From Acanthosoma haemorrhoidale (lineage: Eukaryota > Arthropoda > Insecta > Hemiptera > Acanthosomatidae): DNA of 64,000 nt. Location: contig OV884012.1 of NCBI GenBank assembly GCA_930367205.1, forward strand, positions 49,931,239 to 49,995,238. The letters run 5' to 3'. The notes beneath the pieces were generated by a model. It was not told where the DNA came from. It searched no databases and saw only the letters and a list, made by a program, of their open reading frames with translations. Both the position numbers and the translations under genes were made by a program. This document shows positions 46,601-55,502 of this stretch, piece after piece (the stretch's first letter is position 1; each line of letters opens with the position of its first letter).

Positions 46601-48367
46601 GACCTAAAAATAGTCTAGAATCATGACTGTACCCACCCAAAACACACTCATGGGATTTCATTTCACTTTGAATAATGTACAGTCCACCAAAGGTAAGTGG
46701 CAAGCAGTAGTTTACTCTTGATAAGCTGGCTAAATGGTCAACTTATACCAGATTTACTAGTGACAACCGTCAAACATAAGAAGGATATTCCTTAACGCAA
46801 ATAAGTGAATGTTTGATAGGTGATTGACAATAAGGAACAAGATCTTTCTGATCAAGAAATCATGGAGTCCGAGTTAACTGAGAAAAAAAAGACAAAAGCT
46901 AACATTGCTACTTCAGATCAGAACATGGTGCTTGCCAAACAGACATTCACTTTTTGACAGACAGCTTCTAAAGTAAAATCTTGTTTTATAATTTTAAGAA
47001 GTCTCTAAAAAGGTTTTGGGACACGCTCATCACTGAGAAATATGTGATGTTTTTGGAGGAGGAAAATATAAGAAAAAAAACCTGCATTGAAGAAAAATTG
47101 TCCGATTTCCAAATTGTTAAAAACTAGATGGGTATATTTGTCATTACATCGATGAGGGTTAAAGTAAATTCATAATAAAGGTTTTACATAATATTTTTCA
47201 GATGTTAAAATAAAAAGGCTGGTTAAGGACATCTATAATAATAGTTAGTTTAAAAAGTTCAAAAATAGTTAGTTCAAAATTCCAACCATAATTAGGATAA
47301 TGACCTTCGATATATATTTTTTTGTAAATTGACTTAGTTTCAAGCTAACATATACTTATATACACATACAGTATATATACATCCATATATACTTGTATAT
47401 AAATATATCTTTCGAGCATACCGCAAATCATAGGAAATATTACTCTCTGCTTGATCTCTGTCTCGATCATACATAATATAATATGTACAATACGTCGTGC
47501 CGACTGTAAAGTATCGAATGTGAAAATTATTACTTTTCAGGAGGCTCAAAAAACGTATTCAAAAAGATTAGTTAAATCTACACACATTGCACATTCTGTG
47601 AAATTTTGTTCAACAGGGCTCTACTAATTACTAATATTTACTAAAAACTTAATAATACATAAAAAGTAACATCAGGTATTCTTACATCAGGAGGTGACGA
47701 TGAATCCTTTGAAGGAAATGGGTATACGGGGTCATCAGAGTTGGAAACTAATTCGAATTCAACCATGGAATCTTCACTTTTAGTGGAAGTATCTGAAGTA
47801 TCTTTTGCTGAGTCTAAAATTTAGGAGTACAAATTAATATTGATGGAACCAACATCACATTTAAAACACCAAAAAAAAATCATACCAGTCGTTCGTTGTT
47901 GAATACTATGAATGCTTTCCCTTCCATCCGTAGAATAATCGGTTGTTTCTGGTTCAAGAATGTAGAAATATTTCGGTTTCTTGTGGATGATTAGACTGGC
48001 GCTATCACTGTCTGAAAAATATATGACTAGCTATCATAACACTAGAAGTTATAAAACTACAATAAGTAGGAAATATTTGGACATTCTACATACCATCACT
48101 TGAAGATCTGGCTCTCTTAAAACAGCTGCTGACTGAACTGGTGGCTACTAGAGGGATATATTAAAATTTAAAATCAGCGAACTGTTATTCAAAAACGATT
48201 GGAACTTAATATGAAACTGAAATATTTAAAAAAAACCTTTTAAGATAACCTTTAAGCTAACGTTAATGATAACCAATTATTAACAGCTATTCATACAACT
48301 AAAATTAACTAATATCACGGACTAATGTATTAAGCCAACAGAATTTATAAGTATTACCTGCACTCAT
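40273..48367 (-). CDS. Mdm2: Mdm2-type RING E3 ubiquitin ligase, SWIB-less form (six coding exons)
   Basis: Joined exons: 48358-48367, 48094-48147, 47886-48011, 47686-47813, 44231-44428, 40273-40656 (minus strand). All introns are GT-AG and phases agree, giving 299 residues. Domains: basic cluster KRARSSSDDSD (about 16-26) like the Mdm2 nuclear signal; acidic-region motif MVEFELVSNSDDPVY (80-94), matching vertebrate SVEFEVESLDSEDY; RanBP2-type zinc finger (Cys152, 155, 167, 170); basic GRKKR (184-188); RING with Cys246, Cys249, His260, His265, Cys269, Cys272, Cys283, Cys286. Ligand spacing and the 13-residue tail after the last Cys equal human Mdm2. Family role: ubiquitin ligase of p53. The p53-binding SWIB domain is missing: TAG lies in frame five codons before the ATG. 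Upstream alternative exons outside this model remain possible. Confidence 0.88.
40744..41696 (+). mobile_element. Mariner element with internal deletion (953 bp)
   Basis: The ends carry inverted repeats built on gagtcataagtaact(t/g)ccg and are flanked by TA (40742-40743 and 41697-41698). The transposase frame starts with ATG at 40927 and is open for 200 codons: paired helix-turn-helix region, then GDEKWITYDN with the first catalytic Asp. After CVYGG a 2-base insertion shifts the frame; in the shifted frame QGIIHHELLKSNLLITADRY runs on to EKRPALANRK. There an internal deletion removes the segment with the second and third catalytic Asp, and the sequence runs straight to the right end. The copy is non-autonomous. 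It sits in the last intron of the Mdm2-like gene, in the opposite orientation. Confidence 0.9.
40927..41529 (+). pseudogene. Mariner transposase, frameshifted and truncated
   Basis: A complete N-terminal DNA-binding domain with the first catalytic Asp (VTGDEKW), 200 codons, ending prematurely at the frameshift described for the whole element. Mariner transposases are normally near 345 residues with a D,D34D triad; here only one of the three acidic residues remains. It starts MESQKVHIRHVMLREFKQGN. The N-terminal half is intact enough to bind DNA in principle if it were expressed, which would be a dominant-negative form; that is speculation. Confidence 0.88.
41720..42309. other. Intronic sequence, nothing recognised
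   Basis: Part of intron 5 of the Mdm2-like gene between two mobile element remnants. No motif found. Confidence 0.35.
42310..42890 (+). pseudogene. LINE reverse transcriptase fragment in intron 5
   Basis: The plus strand reads DIADDAAIYVTSW (catalytic box, here IADD for the usual FADD/YADD), then KPNIDKHEAIVFTKRRP, WSPSIRYLGIHLDKRPTF, and, in decayed frames, RAVWSSTCHK and NLFLRWVTESPLL. These follow in the order expected for the palm-thumb part of a Jockey-clade reverse transcriptase. Several frame changes and stops are present. It lies antisense within the Mdm2-like gene and is a different lineage from the copy at 19 kb. Confidence 0.75.
42891..44230. other. Intronic AT-rich sequence
   Basis: Remainder of intron 5 of the Mdm2-like gene. 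No element or exon recognised. Confidence 0.4.
44231..44428 (-). CDS. Mdm2: Mdm2-like coding exon 5 (zinc finger)
   Basis: Residues 107-172, phase 0 at both ends. It contains a serine-rich segment followed by CVQC and CDKC, spaced by 11 residues (vertebrate Mdm2 has 10). The acceptor is gttttgtttttcaag and the donor AAA followed by gtaagtatt. Confidence 0.88.
45073..45279 (+). CDS. Unrecognised open segment antisense in intron 4
   Basis: A plus-strand frame of 68 codons reads LQLPVVTIDSGLLAVKQWDT and on to NYQQSLANTNTG, where a donor-like site (ACACAG then gtaatc) occurs. Its codon composition is more balanced than the surroundings. No family is recognised. Because a Helitron remnant follows within 0.7 kb on the same strand, it could be a mobile-element protein piece; this is a guess. 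Confidence 0.2.
   Translation, partial: GTISLQLPVVTIDSGLLAVKQWDTESYDVTTPREVPTKYGPLISLKAEVNYQQSLANTNTGNPSKKVF
45920..46450 (+). pseudogene. Helitron replicase N-terminal region, decayed
   Basis: In one frame the plus strand reads QSQIICFTYNSCFQMTSFST, and in the next frame ISGTRYQIVLSLLRKFHEHN, DVIKRALEPMSKK, YKVAIIADQRPDKHEQQFNA and FQVNEVMVWF. These correspond to the Helitron-like N-terminal domain that precedes the Rep HUH nuclease and helicase (family pattern: NS-x-F-x-MTSFG; then Y-x-(V/I)-x-I-x-A-D-x-R-P-x-x-x-H-x-R-(R/Q)-FN-x-P-x-x-x-E-V-A). Frame changes and stops show it is dead. It lies antisense in intron 4 of the Mdm2-like gene. Confidence 0.7.
46451..47271. other. Intronic sequence downstream of the Helitron remnant
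   Basis: No further helicase motif was found. A short plus-strand piece reading MESELTEKKKTKANIATSDQ near 46860 has balanced composition but no recognised family. Confidence 0.3.
47272..47566 (+). repeat. Duplicated repeat, copy 1 (intron 4)
   Basis: It shares the string from ttcaaaatt, ccataattaggata and gaccttc through gcataccgcaaatcatag to ggaggctcaaaaaacgtatt with 48808-49029. This copy carries about 65 extra bases of TA-rich sequence near 47345-47410. It lies in intron 4 of the Mdm2-like gene. Confidence 0.85.
47686..47813 (-). CDS. Mdm2: Mdm2-like coding exon 4 (acidic-region motif)
   Basis: 128 bases encoding residues 64-106, including EDSMVEFELVSNSDDPVYPF. It enters in phase 1 and leaves in phase 0. 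The acceptor is ctcctaaattttag and the donor gtaagaatacc. Confidence 0.85.
47886..48011 (-). CDS. Mdm2: Mdm2-like coding exon 3
   Basis: 126 bases, phase 1 at both ends. It encodes a serine/aspartate-rich start and KPKYFYILEPETTDYS. The acceptor is catatatttttcag and the donor gtatga. Confidence 0.82.
48094..48147 (-). CDS. Mdm2: Mdm2-like coding exon 2
   Basis: 54 bases, phase 1 at both ends, encoding ATSSVSSCFKRARSSSD. The acceptor is a tandem CTAGTAG; either AG keeps the frame, inserting or omitting one valine/alanine choice at residue 4. The donor is gtatgta. Confidence 0.8.
48358..48367 (-). CDS. Mdm2: Mdm2-like first coding exon
   Basis: Only ATG AGT GCA G is coding before the donor gtaatact. 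An in-frame TAG five codons upstream means the protein starts here if this exon is the true 5' exon. Its ATG context (TTATTATGAG) is A-rich upstream, as usual for insects. Confidence 0.7.
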
Positions 48368-48470
48368 AATAACGATCGACTTCTACACCAGACTGGCCAA
48401 CGAATGGAATGACTGTTTCACTGGCCAAGCTGTTGGTACAAGCTTGCAAACGCAGGTCTCAACGTGAAGG

Positions 48471-48480
48471 TGACGCGTCA
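48471..48480. promoter_or_regulatory. CRE/ATF-like palindrome upstream of the Mdm2-like start
   Basis: TGACGCGTCA is a perfect palindrome about 105 bases upstream of the start codon. It resembles the bZIP site TGACGTCA with an extra CG in the centre. Position fits the 5' untranslated region or proximal promoter. Function is inference. Confidence 0.3.
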
Positions 48481-48807
48481 TGACCTGGCGTTGCTTTATT
48501 TTGTTAGTTTCTGAACAGGGTGGTGTACCTCATTCTACTTGTCTTTAAATATATATAGATACATTCCCTTTGTTAATTCAACCTATATGAACAACCAGTT
48601 AGGTAAGATTGGTGGCCAATGAGGTTAGAATGTAAATGAGTTATACAATTTTTTTAAGTAATCTCAAAAAAAAAATATATTCACTAAATCATTTAAATGA
48701 TCCGTTTTAATTGAAAACAGTAGTCCAGACCCGGTGTAATTGAAAAAAATCCTCCAGATCCGTAGTAATAATTACGTCTTATCTTGTTCCAGCTATAGTT
48801 ACGCAGG

Positions 48808-49029
48808 TTATTCAAAATTCGAACCATAATTAGGATATTGACCTTCCATATATTTTTTTGTGAATTGTCTTAGTTTCGAAGCATACCGCAAATCATAGAA
48901 AATTTTCCTCTCTGCTTGACCTCTGCCTCGATCATACATAATATAATATGTACAAGATGTCGTGCCGACTGTAAAGTATCGAATGTGAAAATTATCGCTT
49001 TTCAGGAGGCTCAAAAAACGTATTCAAAC
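48808..49029 (+). repeat. Duplicated repeat, copy 2 (upstream of the Mdm2-like gene)
   Basis: Second copy of 47272-47566, about 440 bases upstream of the start codon in gene direction. Part of it, 48958-48990, is matched in inverted orientation by 49175-49207 (31 of 33 bases). Confidence 0.85.
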
Positions 49030-49174
49030 TAGACTGAAAGATCACCATTTTTATCAATTTATACTTTACCATGACGAAATATGCCTTTATAAGCGGATCG
49101 CACTTTCCACCATCCAACTATCGCGCGGATCGTCCTTCTAGCAAGTGAAATGTGACGAATTTGAAAAGTGCGTT

Positions 49175-49207
49175 TTTCACATTCGATACTTTACAGACGA
49201 CACGACA
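49175..49207 (-). repeat. Inverted arm matching 48958-48990
   Basis: The plus-strand string tttcacattcgatactttac and 13 further bases are the reverse complement of the corresponding piece of repeat copy 2. This may be the opposite terminal inverted repeat of a small DNA element. Confidence 0.8.
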
Positions 49208-49570
49208 GATATTACCTCTGTCATTTCGAGTGGTATTAATATGATTACGACGGACAGTAGACATCTTTCCTTATTGATTCTAATCGATCGCGAATGTTCA
49301 ATGTAAATATACGTTTTTTTTATGAGAACCATTTGTGGTAGGGATAAAAATACTCCCCCTCTCTTTTTAATCTTTCTATAATCTCATTATAAACATATAG
49401 TTATATATATATACATATATATATATATACATAAAGGGTGTCCCAGAATTAACGCAAGATTTGAATTTGCCGCCATTTGTGTAGTAAAGTGTTGGCAACC
49501 CTAAAAAAAAACAATTTGACAGCTGACAGTTTAGAGTTAGTAGAAAAGGAGCGTTACACGATAGAACAAT

Positions 49571-50053
49571 GTGTCTTTATTTTTGAACATTATTTCAAAT
49601 AATGAAAGTTTGGCGGCAGTTCGAAAATTTCATACAAAATATGGTCGGAACAGTGTTTTGACTTCATCGACTGTGAAGAGATTAATTGAAAAATTTAGGG
49701 AGACTGGATCAGTTGGAGACACTAAACACACTGGTCGTCCAAAAACAACCCGTTCAAATGTCAATATCGAAGCAGTGCGTGAGAGTGTTGTTGAAAATGC
49801 AGGAACATCAATTCGGCGTAGTAGACAAGAATTGCAAATTTTAAGAAGCTCTCTACACCGTATACTTACTAAAGATCTGGGTCTCCATGCTTACAAAATT
49901 CAGTTAACACAACAATTGAAGCCTAGTGACCATACACAGCGAAGAGAGTTCGTTGAATGGATTATTGAACATCAACAAGTGGATGCTGATTTTTCGAGCA
50001 AAATTATCCTAAGCAATGAAGCACATTTTCATCTTGATGGCTTTGTTAATTGA
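49571..50053 (+). pseudogene. Transposase N-terminal half with first DDE box mutated
   Basis: 160 codons open from a non-ATG start. The beginning of the natural frame (YTIEQCVFIFEHYFK) lies upstream in another frame, so a small indel separates them. It ends at a TGA directly after GFVN where relatives have a lysine codon. It resembles the DUF4817-plus-DDE_3 transposases common in insects; the exact clade is not determined. Confidence 0.8.
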
Positions 50054-50205
50054 CAAAATAGTCACATTTGGGGTTTGAAGAACCCACATGTGATTGTCGA
50101 AAAACAAATGCATCCACAACGTGTCACTGTTTGTGTGGATTTTGGGTTGGAGGCATCATTGGACCATACTTTTTGAAAATGAGACTGGTCAAGCAGTGAC
50201 TGTTA

Positions 50206-50396
50206 GTTAAACTGAAGGTGTGCCCCATCACCTAGATTTGTTTTCACGTTATTATATTTTAACCACAACCTGTATTGTTGAGTAACCCGAACTCCTTCAA
50301 ATGCATCTGCACATAGCAGAATGAGGAGAAATTTGCAAAGTATCTTATTAATATTTTTCATTGTATAAATTCAAGGGGTTTAGAAAAAAAAAAAAA
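50206..50396 (+). mobile_element. 191-bp retroposed insertion with poly(A) tail
   Basis: The segment splits the transposase sequence and is flanked by identical 11-base direct repeats, agtgactgtta, at 50195-50205 and 50397-50407. It ends in a run of about 13 A. Leaving it out, the transposase reads through GQAVTVTGARYRD as in relatives. A poly(A) tail and target-site duplication are the signature of LINE-driven retroposition. The body has no recognised coding or SINE head; it may be a 5'-truncated LINE tail or a processed transcript. Confidence 0.85.
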
Positions 50397-53300
50397 AGTG
50401 ACTGTTACTGGTGCTCGATATCGCGACATAATAGCACAGTTCTTTGTGCCGAAATTGGATGAAATTGATGTGGCCAATATGTGGTTTCAACAAGATGGTG
50501 CCACATGTCATGCAGCCCATGAAACAATTCAAATACTGCACGAGACATTTCCAGGTTGTGTACTCTCTCGTTTTGGTGATCAAAATTGGCCCCCTAGATC
50601 GTGTGATTTAACACCTTTAGATTTATTTTTATGGGTTTTATGGGGTTATTTTTTCTATGTAAGTATAATGAAAGTTGGAATCTACCATACTGAGCCGTTT
50701 TCCATTTTCATTAATGTCATTATTTATGGTAGCTCTCCTGAAGACATTTTTTTCCTACTACAAATGCACAAGACGACAAAAACAAGAAAAAAATACTGGG
50801 GTGACTTCTTAAAATATATTGAGTCAATCTCAGAAAGAATATTCCAAAACATATTCATGTGCTATCGTTTTTTTATTTTCTGGAACATTTTGCTAGCCGA
50901 GCTGCTTACTGATGCATAATTGGCTCTTCTTCATTTCAAAAATAATAGACGGTTCAAAACATAATGATAATGGACATACTCCAGAAGAAGAAACTGACCT
51001 AATGAGTCAAATGTCCGAAGATGAGAATAAAGAAAGAATAGATGTTTTGCATTTGTTTTTTAGAATTTGTGAAAATTATCCATTGGCAGGATTGGTGTTT
51101 ATTAGCTTATAATGGAATTTATAGAATTACTAAATCAGGCTTTTAATAAAATAATTGGCAAATTTTTATAAGACAAGACAGCATAAGAAAAGAACAAAAA
51201 AATCATTTTTCCTAGTGTTCAACTGTGGCTGGAATTATTTAACCTGTGCATAATACGCATTTTCTCACCTAAACTGAAGTTCAAGTTGAAACTAAACTCG
51301 AATATCCACACATGTTTCCTACCTTACGCATTGAACTAAAAACATGAAGGCATTATAACAGTATGAAATATATATATTCAAAGAGACTACCTATTTGATT
51401 GGAACTAAATTGATTTTGTTTCGATTTAAATTAATATTTATTGTATAATGATATATTTACCTTTAAAAAATATAAGCCTTCCGAATTTTCAAAACAGAAT
51501 GCGCTCCGTAGGGATTTTAGAGTTTATATTTTAAGATTTCATCATCGCATAAAACGTTTGAAATTTATGTTTTTTTATGAATTTTTAAGTATATTGATAG
51601 ATAAACATAGACACAATTTTATGTTTAACATTTATTGTACAAATACAATTTTAGACAAATAAATGTTAATAATAATAATAAAATAAAAATCACAATTACA
51701 TTCAAAAAGGAATAGATAAAATTGAACACTGTTAGTTATTAAGCCCACATCTGATAGCTGATTAAAGAGAGTTATAAAAAAAAAAAGTTATACAATCCGC
51801 TAAATTGGAGCTTTAAAATTATTTTTGGCTGGATTATTTCACGTTGTATTCTAAGTATTTATTTCTCCACAGAACTTCAGTATCTTCAAATTTCTACCTC
51901 GCTTAGCCAGGCTTTTGAATATTTAAATACAACAGTTAGCATTTAACTGTTATTGTTATTAATAATGTTATAAGCATTGTTATTGTTATATAAAAGAAAT
52001 ATTGTAAGCTGGTTTCGTGTTATATATTAGAAATAGATATCAAATGACCGTCTAATCAGAATGATATTAGGATCGGAGTTGCCCGATGAACCATTATTGT
52101 AATATCCTTTTATTAACTTCTAGCAATGATAGTTATAACTGAAATTAAAAATAATATTCTTTGTTATGACTACTTGATTGTTCTATCCGTTAATCTATTT
52201 ACTCATTTTATTATGACTTTTATATTTCTTCAACCAATGACTGTGAGGAAATAAGTTAGAATAGTGATGTGAAGATCGTAAAATTAATGAACCAAATAAT
52301 GTTTTTTAGAGGTGATGGTGACTCTGTTAAGTAGGTACTTCAATTTTTATCATAATTATATAACTAGGTTTACAACATAACGTACATTCATAGATTTTTT
52401 GCCACCAATTATACTAAGCTTGTAATATGAACTAAATATGAACATTAGCAGGGCAATTTAAAACAACCTGAGAACACAAATGGTACATTAAATCATTCTG
52501 TTTTAAAACTATCGTCACAATATGCAATAATGTTTACTTTTTGAGTTATCTCATTTGAAATTAGCCACTTTGATATAGTGTGGAGATAAAACAGCCACTT
52601 GACATGCTTGTCAAGTGATAGCGATGACGATAGCTGCTGATAAACACAAAAGCATAAAAAAAATAAAAGATGGATATTTCACATTGCTTGTGAAGTTCAA
52701 ACTTGCGATAACATAATATCAATTTTTAACTACCTATTTCTCAGGATTTATTAGTATCCTGTGTGTAATAACTCAACGTAGTTGCGCAGCGCCACTTTGT
52801 GAATAAATGAAGTGTTTATCTCTAACTAATACTTATATAATCACAATAGTAACATCGTTTCATAACCAATAAGGATGTATTAACAATGGCTAGATTTTGT
52901 TTCCCACGACCTTCAGGCGTGAGCTGTTCACTCACTGTAAAGAATCGCTATTGTTAAAGTGTTTAAACTAGGGAATTGCGGGCTCAGATCACAGAATATT
53001 TTTTTAAAATATATTAACCAATACTTGTATCGAATTAAGACACGAACACGTCAAAAATACGAATGTAGACGATAGGTGGCGAAAAAGATTTTGAGGAATC
53101 CGCCATTTGTGTTTGTTCCCATGTCAATTTGGGGTGGCTGCGACAATAGATATGAATATATTGGATAAAGGCGGAAGAGGGAAGGGGTAACGACAAATAA
53201 AAAATATTTTAACCGCCTAAGTTTACTTCATCCGGCATAAAACGTGGAATCGTTAATAAAAGTACGCTCTAAAATACTGTAAATGTACGACGTGTTTGCT

Positions 53301-53823
53301 AATTACGTAATGACTCCTTTTCAAAACTTGTAACATGTGAGCCAAGAGTTTTGTACACCACAGCGTAGGAACGCTAGGAGCTGCATTCGTAGGTGCTAGG
53401 GTGGGAGAGCGTTGTTTGTACAGACAGGTTCCGACAAGCCTGTGCCTGCGTACTCGTCACAATCGGTCGGAGCCCCTATGCAACTTGCGGTAAAAAAACT
53501 ACTTTTTTTATGTTCGAATAATTGACGGCTCAAATATCCAATGGACATTCTAATCAACAAAAAAAAATTGACAAAGCAGATCAAATGGTGATTTATATCA
53601 TCATTAAAATAGTCATATATGGGGGCTAAGTGGAGCTTCATTTGCATTTAATGGAGTAAAATATTTACTTTTTTATTAATAGCAAAAGAAAATTACATAT
53701 GAGATTTAGGGTCAAATAGTTCTAGATTTCCAACTTCGTTAAAATCAATATATCTCCAAACTAGTTGCACAAATCCTTCACTGTAATTTACAATAGATTT
53801 GGAATATTTCCCCCCATTTCCCA

Positions 53824-53872
53824 CATTGTCAAATAACATAAAAAAGCATCCATGAAAACTGATATGACTGAA
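53824..53872 (+). repeat. Diverged direct repeat, copy 1
   Basis: About 49 bases starting attgtcaaataacataaaaa recur at 54611-54656 with roughly eight differences. Confidence 0.6.
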
Positions 53873-54610
53873 GGTGCCCTTTGAAGGAGTGTGTGGGACC
53901 TTAAACTTAATCGTAGAAATATTGTACAAAATGAATCAGATATGCTGCTTTCTGTCTGAACGATTAGCTTATAATCGTAATAATAATAATTATAATAATA
54001 CAAATAGAAATTATTTTTTTCTACAGTAATATATATTAACCTTAAACATTCTTCTAGTTCCATTAAAGTTAGAGGTAACACAGAATAAAGTTAGGAATGG
54101 TTCGAATGATTTTTTTCTGACTCACTGATGAACATTTTTGTGTTGACCGAAGTGACATTTGTGGTTCTCACAAAAGGTTCTTATCGTGAAACAAAGAGAG
54201 AAAAAAGTCTTACTACATTTTTAGCCGGCAGATGCAGATTATTACTATCAAAATAATGTCTCTACTTTCTTTAGAAGAATTTTTATCTATGCTTTGATCA
54301 ATAATATCCCATAAATGAATGAATCGAAGTGATATGAGATCAATATTGAGCAGCTATTAAAGCAAGATTACCAAATTTTGTTATTCCCAAACATCTGCTA
54401 GTTCAAGTATGAAACAACAAAGTAATCCCGGAGATAAAAACTCCATAGCATAATTTTTTATAATTAGCATAAACAGACCTAATCAATTCAAGTCTATTTC
54501 AAATAGTCTCGTAAATTCTGATTTACATATACTACTCGTGCATTGAGTAGTTAGAACCAAGCAAACCAAATTAATAGCTTTAGTTTTCTCAATTATATAT
54601 ACATACTTGC

Positions 54611-54656
54611 TTTGTCAAATAACACAAAAAGCATCTACGAGAACTGATGTTACTGA
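54611..54656 (+). repeat. Diverged direct repeat, copy 2
   Basis: Matches 53824-53872; starts tttgtcaaataacacaaaaa. Confidence 0.6.
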
Positions 54657-55502
54657 CGTAAACAATGGCGTATTGGACCTCGTGAAAATGGATAATGCAC
54701 CAGTCTGACTGAGTTTTTACTAACACGGTACAAGCTTGTCATGACAAAAATTACATCTTTTAAATTGAAAATATTCATTAAAATGTTTGCACGCCATCAA
54801 TACACAAAGCATTAAGGACCTTCTACACATTGGCCCTAGCAGCAATAATCAGTGCTTTTGACTTCAGTTTTTAACGGCTTGTTTTTTTGCTTTGGGGGAA
54901 AATGGCCCTTTAGCCAAAACCATTCCGCTTGACACGGTATCACACAATAATTTCAAGTATTTGTATACTGAAGGGTCCGCTCTGGTGAAGTGCCTGAGCA
55001 GCCGAGAACTGGCAAACGCATGATCACTAAACTGTAATTTTTAGTAATATTTAATACCTTTTTAATTTGTCTTATTTTTTTTTTTTTAATATTTCATTTA
55101 TTTGTAATAATGGAAGAAAAAAATTCATAATTCTGGCCAGAGAGAAAGTTCAAATTACAAGTCTGAATAAGCCATTATTTTTATAAGCGAATAGAAATCC
55201 GAATGACCATTCCCAAAGCGTCAAAGTTCGACGCTTGTTTCATTGTTGAGCGGTCTTTACTATTATTGTTCATAATCTAAATAAAGTTTATATCTGCTGG
55301 TTTGTCAAGAAAATAATGTTACTAGAAAAGATAAGGAAGAGCATGAACACGTGCACTAATCACTGTCTCACCCGCAGGTAGTGTTTCAAGGGCAAATTGA
55401 TTTGAACTACATAGGATTTCAGAATTAAAGGTTGAGAGAAAGGGGGGGGGGAGGGGTCGCCATAGCATTGGGCAGCCGGCTTCTCTCAGTGTGACATCGG
55501 TT

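Larger units (their letters stand above)
49433..50658 (+). mobile_element. Tc1/mariner-superfamily element, copy 2, 3'-truncated
   Basis: The left terminal inverted repeat starts TAAAGGGTGTCCCAGAATTA and pairs with the right end of copy 1 (30920). The transposase open frame at 49571-50053 carries the DNA-binding region (TSSTVKRLIEKFRETGSVGD, then GLHAYKIQLTQQLKPSDHTQ) and the first catalytic box, which reads LSNEAHFH where active relatives have SDEAHF, so the catalytic Asp is Asn. A stop, frameshifts and a 191-bp insertion follow. The second (MWFQQDGATCH) and third (RSCDLTPLD) boxes survive at 50470-50630. After WGYF near 50658 the match to copy 1 ends, so the right end is lost. Confidence 0.85.
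50659..55400. other. AT-rich intergenic sequence
   Basis: No supported gene. A chance open frame continues from the transposase to 50919 and another covers 50912-51112, without motifs. A GC-richer patch at about 53340-53480 has no recognised content. The pair of weak repeats at 53824 and 54611 is listed separately. Confidence 0.4.

Noticed and set aside
48425..48560. p53 response element in the Mdm2-like promoter
   Set aside because: Only single imperfect half-sites such as GTACAAGCTT were found; no pair of RRRCWWGYYY half-sites with suitable spacing.
48808..49014. Minus-strand open frame just upstream of the Mdm2-like gene (HIRYFTVGTTSCTYYIMYDR) considered as the missing SWIB exon
   Set aside because: The same frame recurs in the repeat copy at 47340-47549 inside an intron, it lacks SWIB hallmarks, and it is part of a non-coding repeat with an inverted arm.
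50398..50919. 173-codon open frame as a chimeric gene
   Set aside because: The first part is the transposase catalytic region and the rest is sequence beyond the truncation point that happens to stay open; it begins at the retroposon edge.
50912..51112. Open frame with an acidic stretch (PEEETDLMSQMSEDENKERI)
   Set aside because: Short, no splice support, no family recognised; balanced composition alone is not enough.
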